This document shows, in pieces, positions 7,279 to 12,584 of a stretch of 12,584 nucleotides of DNA. Origin of the DNA: Pelosinus fermentans (GTDB lineage Bacteria; Bacillota; Negativicutes; DSM-13327); the NCBI GenBank assembly GCA_002434245.1, contig DJJR01000082.1, forward strand, positions 1 through 12,584, given 5' to 3'. A program made the position numbers and the translations under genes. The stretch's first letter is position 1. Each line of letters starts with the position of its first letter. The notes under the pieces were generated by a model. That model saw only the letters and a program-made list of their open reading frames with translations. It ran no database searches and was not told the DNA's origin.

Positions 7279-7325
7279 TGGATGAGTATCTATTTATTCT
7301 TTAAAATATTTAATATAAGGTGATG

Positions 7326-7671
7326 TTATTGCTGTGGTCCTGAAGAATAGCCATATTGGCCTGGCATCATCTGTTGTTGTGCTGTTGAAAATCCATATTG
7401 GACCGATTGCTGCGCTTCATACTGGTTCCATCCCTTTTGATAATTGGCACTATTACTTCTTAATACAGATAGTCAGTGGAGTATCTTATATGTCATGAGA
7501 TGGCTCAGTAGCCCATTTCAAACATCTGAAGGATCAGCTGGCACGCCGCAGGGGAGATTCCAGTACTAGCAATCTGTTTTGCATTATGCATTTGTAAAGC
7601 AAGATGAACAAGATGGCGGATAATTTATCCTCTATACCAACAGCCTTGTAAATATTCTAGGTGAGTGTTTT
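7326..7671 (-). pseudogene. Decayed spore-coat-protein gene remnant (CotF-like)
   Basis: The final frame (7326-7472) gives 48 residues containing SNSANYQKGWNQYEAQQ and a Gln/Tyr/Gly-rich tail ending YSSGPQQ then TAA, typical in composition of CotF-like spore coat proteins, whose cores often end in a KGW/RGWY segment. That frame is interrupted by TGA at 7473-7475. Upstream, a second frame (stop at 7505-7507) encodes HLALQMHNAKQIAST and SPAACQLILQMFEMGY, which resemble the helical coat core, and it too carries an in-frame TAA near its start. No start codon with a ribosome binding site is visible. I read this as one gene broken by a frameshift and stops. The family assignment rests on pattern memory and is moderate; the limits are approximate. 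Confidence 0.5.
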
Positions 7672-7687
7672 CAAAATATAATTTCAG

Positions 7688-7704
7688 AAATAAAAATTTT
7701 ATTT
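7688..7704. promoter_or_regulatory. 17-base AT-only palindrome upstream of the dehydratase promoter
   Basis: AAATAAAA-A-TTTTATTT is a perfect inverted repeat around a central A, 35 bases before the candidate -35 box. It may be an operator or an UP-like element. AT-only palindromes arise easily in DNA of this composition, so support is weak. A second inverted repeat, TGAAA-N5-TTTCA, lies at 7780-7794 just after the -10 box, where a repressor could bind. Confidence 0.35.
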
Positions 7705-7738
7705 TATAATAAAAATTGAAAAAAAATTCCTAAAACTA

Positions 7739-7767
7739 TTGCCTACCATAAAAAAAGAGTATATTAT
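7739..7767 (+). promoter_or_regulatory. Candidate sigma-70 type promoter for the dehydratase-gntP-gntK cluster
   Basis: TTGCCT (7739-7744) and TATTAT (7762-7767) are separated by 17 bases, within an AT-rich upstream region. Transcription would begin near 7774, about 65 bases before the dehydratase start codon. It is the best -35/-10 pair I found before the cluster, but the AT-richness makes false -10 matches common. Confidence 0.5.
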
Positions 7768-7839
7768 GATAATTAAATATGAAAGAATATTTCAAAAATA
7801 TTATAAATTTAGAAATTTAAATTCAAAAGGAGTATTAGC

Positions 7840-9504
7840 ATGGATACAACTCTTAGTAAATTGCCAGCTTATCAGCGAGCTATCGCCAAAGGTCACTTAG
7901 GATCATGTGGCGCAATCTATAAAAATTTGGATCGGCCGATTATTGCAGTGGTAAATTCTTGGAATGAAATTGTACCTGGACATTGCCATCTTCGGGAACT
8001 TGCGGAAGATGTAAAGAAGGGGATTATAGAAGCCGGTGGTTATCCTTTGGAATTTAATACCATTGCTATTTGTGATGGTATTGCTCAAGGACATAACGGC
8101 ATGAAATATGTATTGCCCAGCAGAGAGTTAATCGTTGATTCCATAGAGGTCATGATTCGGGCTCATGGAATTTTTGATGGCATGGTATTACTGGGTTCTT
8201 GCGACAAAATTGTCCCTGCTATGTTGATGGCTGCTGCACGGTTAAACATTCCAGCTGCAATGGTCACAGGTGGCCCTATGATTAACAAAATAAAACCTGC
8301 AAAGTCAAAAGCCGCTAGGCAACAGTTTATTCGCGGAGAAATTGATGAAGAGAAGTTGGTAGAAGTCACCATTGACTATTATCCCACTGCGGGTGTGTGT
8401 CCATTTCTGGGCACTGCGAATACCATGTGTATTGTTGCTGAAACATTGGGTATGTCTCTTCCAGGATCAGCGGCAGTTCCTGCATTAAGTGAACTTAGGC
8501 ATAAAGTTGCTTATGATACAGGTTTGGCTGTTATGGACTTAGTAAAGAAGGATCTTAAACCTCGTGATATTATGAGCAAAGCCGCTTTTGATAATACGGT
8601 AGCTGTTGTCTTGGCAATGGGAGGCTCTTTGAATACGGTATTGCATCTCCCCGCTATTGCTCATGAATGTGGTTTGAATGTAACATATGATGACTTTGAT
8701 CGCATTAGCCGACATGCACCTTTAATTACGAGGGTTGTTCCTAATAGCCAGGAATATACTGTAGCCGATTTATATCCGGTTGGTGGTATACCTACGATTA
8801 TGAATGAATTAAAATCAGTACTTACGATGGATACCTTGGCTATTAATGGTAAGAGTTTAGGGGAAAATCTTAAAGGTGCTAAACCTGCTGATGGCGCCGT
8901 TATTCGAACTTTTGATAAAGCTTTTACGACGGAAGGTGGTATTGCAGTACTAAGAGGTAACTTAGCTCCAGAAGGAGCAGTAGTTAAAAGCTCAGCAGTG
9001 CCAACGGAAATGTGGATATTTTCTGGGCCAGCTAAAGTGTTTAACTCGGAAGAAGATTGTATGGATGCTATCGATAATGGCGGAATTATACCTGGTGATG
9101 TGGTGGTTATTCGCTATGAAGGGCCCATTGGAGGGCCTGGTATGCGTGAGATGCATCGGGCTACAGAGGTAATAGGAAAAATAGGTAATGTAGCAATTGT
9201 AACAGATGGTCGTTTTTCTGGCGCATCTGGCGGCTTATCCATAGGTTACCTTTCACCTGAAGCAGCAGAAGAAGGACCGATTGGTATAGTAGAAAATGAA
9301 GATATTATTGATATAAATATTTTTGAACGAAGTATCCATTTACGAATTGATGACGAGGAGTTTCGCTGTCGTTGTACAAGAACAAGATCAATTGTAAAGC
9401 AGGAAGACGAAAGTGAATTTCTCACACTATATGGACTTACGACTACGTCATCAGCTAAAGGCGCGGTACGCCGAAAAATAAAAAGAGAGGAGTATATAGA
9501 ATAA
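7840..9504 (+). CDS. IlvD/Edd-family dehydratase, probable sugar-acid or 6-phosphogluconate dehydratase (annotatable as dihydroxy-acid dehydratase, IlvD)
   Basis: This 554-residue iron-sulphur dehydratase has the IlvD length and overall pattern: VVNSWNEIVPGHCHL (39-51), Asp79 in CDGIAQGHNGM as metal ligand, the cluster motif C121-D122-K123, Cys187 in AGVCPFLGTANTM, and the late serine Ser460 in DGRFSGASGG. The position that is cysteine in [2Fe-2S] members (PCN) is Gly47, as in E. coli IlvD, so an oxygen-labile [4Fe-4S] cluster is likely. Several blocks look closer to 6-phosphogluconate dehydratase Edd: CDKIVP, the short GVC-PFLGTANT form instead of CGSCSGMFTANSM, SAVP, and TDGRFSGASG. It lies 43 bases upstream of a gluconate permease gene and is followed by a gluconokinase, so a gluconate or 6-phosphogluconate substrate (product a 2-keto-3-deoxy acid) is inferred over isoleucine/valine synthesis. 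AAGGAG lies 7 bases before the ATG. Confidence 0.85.
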   Translation: MDTTLSKLPAYQRAIAKGHLGSCGAIYKNLDRPIIAVVNSWNEIVPGHCHLRELAEDVKKGIIEAGGYPLEFNTIAICDGIAQGHNGMKYVLPSRELIVDSIEVMIRAHGIFDGMVLLGSCDKIVPAMLMAAARLNIPAAMVTGGPMINKIKPAKSKAARQQFIRGEIDEEKLVEVTIDYYPTAGVCPFLGTANTMCIVAETLGMSLPGSAAVPALSELRHKVAYDTGLAVMDLVKKDLKPRDIMSKAAFDNTVAVVLAMGGSLNTVLHLPAIAHECGLNVTYDDFDRISRHAPLITRVVPNSQEYTVADLYPVGGIPTIMNELKSVLTMDTLAINGKSLGENLKGAKPADGAVIRTFDKAFTTEGGIAVLRGNLAPEGAVVKSSAVPTEMWIFSGPAKVFNSEEDCMDAIDNGGIIPGDVVVIRYEGPIGGPGMREMHRATEVIGKIGNVAIVTDGRFSGASGGLSIGYLSPEAAEEGPIGIVENEDIIDINIFERSIHLRIDDEEFRCRCTRTRSIVKQEDESEFLTLYGLTTTSSAKGAVRRKIKREEYIE

Positions 9505-9531
9505 AGGAGCTTAGGAAAATACTTATAAAGT

Positions 9532-9538
9532 GGAGGGG
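9532..9538 (+). promoter_or_regulatory. Ribosome binding site that fixes the gntP start
   Basis: GGAGGGG stands 9 bases before the ATG at 9548. An in-frame GTG at 9530 overlaps this site and has none of its own, so the shorter protein is preferred. Confidence 0.8.
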
Positions 9539-9547
9539 AATCATATT

Positions 9548-10882
9548 ATGTTATTAGGAATTGTGTTTGTTGCTATCTTGTTTTTACTGTTATTAATTAC
9601 AAAGTTAAAAGTAAACCCATTTATTTCCTTGATGATTGTTTCTTTCTTCGTCGGATTATCTACTGGTATGCCTCTTGATAAAATAGTAGGTTCCATTCAG
9701 GCTGGCCTCGGTAATACCTTAGGGTTTATTGCCATTGTATTAGGGCTTGGTACTATGCTTGGTAAACTAATGGAAGAATCAGGGGCTGCTGAACGGGTAG
9801 CTCGCACACTGATTCATCGCTTTGGCGAAAAGAATGTACATTGGGCCATGATGTTTGTCGCATTTATTGTTGGTATCCCCGTATTCTTCCAGGTTGGTTT
9901 TGTTTTATTATTGCCACTGGTTTTTACCATTGCAAAAGAGACAGGTATTTCATTACTTAAAATTGGCTTACCTCTAGTTGCAGGCTTGTCTGTTGTACAT
10001 GGACTAGTACCACCACATCCAGCAGCCATGGCAGCCGTAGGCATTTTTAAGGCAGATGTGGGTAAAACCATTCTTTACAGCATTATCGTTGGTTTGCCGA
10101 CAGCTATATTGGCTGGACCAGTTTTCGCCACTTTTATTAGTAAAAAAGTAAATATCACACCGCCAGAAAGTATAGCTAATTCAGTGAAAATAGGCCGCAC
10201 GGAAGAGGAATTGCCTGGATTTGGCATCACGGTTATTACTATCCTATTTCCTGTATTTTTGATGCTGTTGTCAACTTTTGCTGATATCTATTTGGCAAAA
10301 GATGCTTCCCTCCGGATGATATTGAATTTTATCGGTAATCCAATCACCTCCTTATTGATTTCTGTGTTGCTTAGCTTGTTTACCTTTGGTTTGTGGCGTG
10401 GTTTTTCCATGACGCAAATCGGTAAATATTGTGATCAGTCCTTACCGGCGGTTGCAAGTATTTTAATGGTTATTGGTGGCGGCGGTGCGTTTAATAAAGT
10501 GCTGCTTGATAGTGGCGTAGGGGCAGAGATTGCTAAGATAGCAACGGCTGCCCAAGTAAACCCAATTATTCTCGGCTGGTTGGTGGCTGCGCTTATTCGC
10601 GTAGCTACAGGTTCCGCTACTGTATCAATGTTGACTGCTGCTGGTATTGTGGCACCAATTCTTGCCATGTCTCCTGGGGTTGCTAGCCCGGAGTTAATGG
10701 TATTAGCTACCGGAGCAGGATCACTCGTTCTGTCCCATGTGAATGATTCCGGTTTCTGGTTGATTAAAGAATATTTTGGTATGACGGTTCAGGAGACTTT
10801 ATCTACCTGGACGGTATTGGAGACCATAATTGGTGTAGCTGGATTAGCATTTACCTTATTGCTTAGTGTATTTATCGCGTAA
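9548..10882 (+). CDS. gntP: Gluconate permease, GntP family
   Basis: The 444-residue, very hydrophobic inner-membrane protein matches the GntP family of gluconate:proton symporters (usual length about 440-450). The first membrane segment starts at once (MLLGIVFVAILFLLLL). Family blocks include the HGLVPPHPAAMAAVGIF segment in the first half, the glycine-rich MVIGGGGAFNKVLLDSGVG loop in the second half, RVATGSATVSM, and the C-terminal SHVNDSGFWLIKEYFGM segment. A dozen or so membrane segments are expected. There is no signal peptide and no frame damage. It sits 43 bases after the dehydratase gene, presumably in one transcript, and upstream of gluconokinase; this context makes D-gluconate the likely cargo, although related sugar acids cannot be excluded within this family. 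Confidence 0.94.
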   Translation: MLLGIVFVAILFLLLLITKLKVNPFISLMIVSFFVGLSTGMPLDKIVGSIQAGLGNTLGFIAIVLGLGTMLGKLMEESGAAERVARTLIHRFGEKNVHWAMMFVAFIVGIPVFFQVGFVLLLPLVFTIAKETGISLLKIGLPLVAGLSVVHGLVPPHPAAMAAVGIFKADVGKTILYSIIVGLPTAILAGPVFATFISKKVNITPPESIANSVKIGRTEEELPGFGITVITILFPVFLMLLSTFADIYLAKDASLRMILNFIGNPITSLLISVLLSLFTFGLWRGFSMTQIGKYCDQSLPAVASILMVIGGGGAFNKVLLDSGVGAEIAKIATAAQVNPIILGWLVAALIRVATGSATVSMLTAAGIVAPILAMSPGVASPELMVLATGAGSLVLSHVNDSGFWLIKEYFGMTVQETLSTWTVLETIIGVAGLAFTLLLSVFIA

Positions 10883-10947
10883 TCCTTATTTAGTAGATTA
10901 TAAAAAAGAGAGTTTATGCTAACCTTACAGTTTTAGTCATTCTAATA

Positions 10948-10984
10948 AGAAAGAAATGATCAACAGGTTTGATCATTTCTTTCT
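10948..10984. promoter_or_regulatory. Perfect 16-bp inverted repeat between gntP and gntK
   Basis: AGAAAGAAATGATCAA and its exact complement flank a 5-base loop, CAGGT. The repeat lies in the 140-base gap, 65 bases after gntP and 38 before the gntK start. The 3' arm ends TTTCTTTCT, so a leaky terminator or attenuator reducing kinase expression is one reading. The core TTGATCA arms would equally suit a dimeric regulator binding DNA, and an mRNA-stabilising hairpin at the 3' end of gntP is a third option. Confidence 0.65.
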
Positions 10985-11007
10985 CCTACTATACAGAATA
11001 TCATTAT

Positions 11008-11013
11008 AAGGAG
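11008..11013 (+). promoter_or_regulatory. Ribosome binding site that fixes the gntK start
   Basis: AAGGAG is 9 bases before the ATG at 11023, after which the FGGY-kinase phosphate motif begins at residue 8. The in-frame ATG at 10969 lies inside the right arm of the inverted repeat and lacks a binding site. Confidence 0.8.
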
Positions 11014-11022
11014 ATTGTTAAA

Positions 11023-12570
11023 ATGAATACGCAAAATATTATGGGTGTAGATATTGGCACGACAGGTTGTCGAGCGGTTATATATCGCCAGGATGGAACG
11101 ACTATTGGCAGTAAATCAGTGGAGTATCCTTTATATACACCACAAGCTGCTTGGGCTGAACAAGATGCAAAAGAAATACTCCAAGGTGTGTTAACTGTAG
11201 TGAAAGATGTGATTGCTGAGAGCAAACTAGCTCCTCAGGATATTGGGGGAATCTGTTTTAGTTCTGTTATGCATAGTATGATTCCAGTAGATGTTGAGGG
11301 TCATCCTCTAACTCGTATGCAAACATGGGCTGATTCCCGTGGTCAGGACTATATTGAGAAAATAAAAGCCTCTTATGATGCTAGCACGATATATGCTAAA
11401 ACAGGTTGTCCCATCCATCCTATGTATCCTTTATTTAAAATGATCTGGTTAAAAAATGAAAGATCAGATATCTTTTCTCGTACTGCTAAGTTTATTGGGA
11501 TTAAAGAATATATCTGCCATTATCTATTGGGCAAATATCTTGTAGATGAATCCATTGCATCAGCAACAGCTGTTTATAATATTCATACGCGTAACTGGGA
11601 TGAAGATTTGTTAGATATGATAGGAATTACAAGTGAAAGATTATCAGAAGTATTGCCTACTACTCATATTGAAAGGGGTATCAAGCCAGAGATCGCAGCT
11701 ATGCTGGGTTTGTCTCCAGATACTGCCATTATCTTGGGTGCTAGTGATGGAGTATTGTCTACCTTGGGATCAGGTGCTGTCAATCCTGGTCAGGTGACAG
11801 CAATGATTGGCACTAGCGGTGCTGTACGGATGATTACGAATAAGCCACAGGCAGATAAGAAACAACGCACCTGGTGTTATAATCTGGCTGGTGATACCTG
11901 GGTTTTAGGCGGTGCACTAAACAACGGAGGCGTAGCTTTTCGGTGGGCCCGGGATAAATTTGCGACAACAGAACAACGTGTTGCGGCAAATTTGGGACTT
12001 GACACCTATGAAATTTTAGGTCGTTATGCGGAACAAAAACCAGCAGGCTGCGAGGGGCTGCTTATGCTGCCGCATTTCTCTGGAGAACGAGCCCCTTATT
12101 ACAACGCCAATTCACGTGGGGTATTATTTGGTCTTAATCTAAATCATGGCAAACGTCACTTAGTTCGGGCAACGCTGGAAGGTATTATTTATGGGATGTT
12201 TAGTATTTTTAAGTCCTTAGAAGAAGTGGCAGGAGATGTTAATGAAATTAGAGTTGGTGGCAGCTTTACTCGCTCAAAGGTATGGGTTCAGATTATGGCC
12301 GATGTGTTTGGACAGGCAATTCATGTGCCTGGTGAGCCAGAAGGATCAGCCTTTGGCGCTGCTGTTCTGGGAATGTATGCGTTAGGTATGATTAGTGATC
12401 TTAAAGAGGTTGAGAAGTTTATCACAATTAAGGAATCGTACTATCCTAATGAAGCCAATCGGGAAATATATCAAAAGCTATTTGGTATTTATGAAAGAGT
12501 ATACTGGAATCTTCAAAATGAATTTGAGGAAATTGCTGAAATTCAACGCAATTGGAAAAATAAAAATTAA
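11023..12570 (+). CDS. gntK: Gluconokinase, FGGY family
   Basis: This 515-residue kinase (Bacillus GntK is about 513) phosphorylates D-gluconate with ATP to 6-phosphogluconate in the cytoplasm. The actin-like N-domain opens with GVDIGTTGCRAV (8-19). The substrate-side block is TWADSR (101-106), followed by the gluconokinase-type TGCPIHPMYPL (127-137) and IGIKEYI (158-164). The catalytic base is Asp242 in GASDGVL, followed by the ATP-site GTSGA (263-267). In the C-domain, GERAPYYN (354-361), ATLEGIIYG (383-391) and VGGSFTRSKVW (411-421) are FGGY landmarks. Similarity to Bacillus subtilis GntK, recalled from memory, runs along the whole length, so gluconate is favoured over other sugars. The kinase supplies 6-phosphogluconate either for the pentose phosphate route or for the upstream dehydratase. 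Its stop codon lies inside the right copy of the 19-base repeat. Confidence 0.95.
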   Translation: MNTQNIMGVDIGTTGCRAVIYRQDGTTIGSKSVEYPLYTPQAAWAEQDAKEILQGVLTVVKDVIAESKLAPQDIGGICFSSVMHSMIPVDVEGHPLTRMQTWADSRGQDYIEKIKASYDASTIYAKTGCPIHPMYPLFKMIWLKNERSDIFSRTAKFIGIKEYICHYLLGKYLVDESIASATAVYNIHTRNWDEDLLDMIGITSERLSEVLPTTHIERGIKPEIAAMLGLSPDTAIILGASDGVLSTLGSGAVNPGQVTAMIGTSGAVRMITNKPQADKKQRTWCYNLAGDTWVLGGALNNGGVAFRWARDKFATTEQRVAANLGLDTYEILGRYAEQKPAGCEGLLMLPHFSGERAPYYNANSRGVLFGLNLNHGKRHLVRATLEGIIYGMFSIFKSLEEVAGDVNEIRVGGSFTRSKVWVQIMADVFGQAIHVPGEPEGSAFGAAVLGMYALGMISDLKEVEKFITIKESYYPNEANREIYQKLFGIYERVYWNLQNEFEEIAEIQRNWKNKN

Positions 12571-12584
12571 GTCCAGCGGTAATA
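12566..12584 (+). repeat. 19-bp repeat, right copy (truncated by window end)
   Basis: ATTAAGTCCAGCGGTAATA is the exact inverted counterpart of positions 57-75. It includes the gntK stop codon and continues to the last base of the window, so its real right limit is unknown. If the element extends as at the left end, the next bases should read TGTCCAGC. Confidence 0.7.

Larger units (their letters stand above)
7091..7839. other. 749-base non-coding interval between nifJ and the gluconate cluster
   Basis: No intact gene is visible here. From left to right it holds the nifJ leader, the DnaA-box-like cluster, a long hairpin, an AT-rich stretch, the coat-gene remnant, and the promoter region of the dehydratase operon. 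The last 160 bases are extremely AT-rich: hand counts give roughly 10% and 18% G+C for 7681-7740 and 7741-7800. Confidence 0.7.

Noticed and set aside
7178..7320. The DnaA-box cluster plus AT-rich stretch as the chromosomal replication origin
   Set aside because: No dnaA, dnaN, rpmH or other origin neighbours are present, and a terminator-like hairpin separates the boxes from the AT-rich stretch. Kept only as a regulatory or relic-origin hypothesis.
10969..11022. An 18-residue longer gluconokinase start
   Set aside because: The upstream ATG lies inside the right arm of the inverted repeat without a ribosome binding site; AAGGAG precedes the ATG at 11023.
1..12584. CRISPR array, tRNA or rRNA genes, insertion-sequence transposase
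   Set aside because: I saw no regularly spaced repeats, no tRNA-like cloverleaf or rRNA segments, and no transposase-like protein; the only long repeated pair is the 19-base inverted copy at the ends.

Overview
The window looks like chromosomal DNA from an anaerobic, endospore-forming, AT-rich Firmicute. The best guess is a Negativicute of the Pelosinus/Sporomusa type. This is inferred from an anaerobic carbon-monoxide-dehydrogenase-type protein (CooS), a homodimer-type pyruvate:ferredoxin oxidoreductase, a manganese catalase, a small protein resembling clostridial spore-surface proteins, and the remains of a spore-coat gene. Species cannot be read from the sequence.

Left part (1-3565): a short non-coding end carries a 19-base repeat that reappears inverted at the extreme right end of the window. 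It is followed by a hairpin and a minus-strand manganese catalase. A 243-base divergent region separates the catalase from a plus-strand CooS homologue. CooS is followed by a 58-codon gene matching the DUF3787/spore-surface type, then a strong bidirectional terminator. The CooS protein is the most unusual item. It keeps all recognisable C-cluster ligands, but the active-site and proton-relay histidines of canonical enzymes are mostly replaced. Its D-cluster motif is C-x2-C, as in Desulfovibrio vulgaris CODH, and it has an N-terminal extension of about 80 residues. No maturation (cooC) or electron-transfer (cooF) gene sits beside it.

Middle part (3566-7839): the minus-strand nifJ gene for pyruvate:ferredoxin oxidoreductase is complete and visibly richer in G+C than its neighbours. 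Just upstream lies a run of DnaA-box-like 9-mers (two perfect TTATCCACA) in one orientation at roughly one-turn spacing. Beyond that come a long hairpin, the decayed C-terminal part of a spore-coat gene on the minus strand, and a very AT-rich promoter region reading right.

Right part (7840-12570): a plus-strand cluster of three genes, an IlvD/Edd-family dehydratase, a GntP-type gluconate permease and a gluconokinase. Together they suggest uptake and phosphorylation of gluconate, with the dehydratase acting on a sugar acid or 6-phosphogluconate (Entner-Doudoroff type) rather than in branched-chain amino acid synthesis. Pyruvate from such a route would be a substrate for NifJ. No aldolase and no regulator gene lies inside the window. 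A perfect 16-bp inverted repeat sits between the permease and kinase genes.
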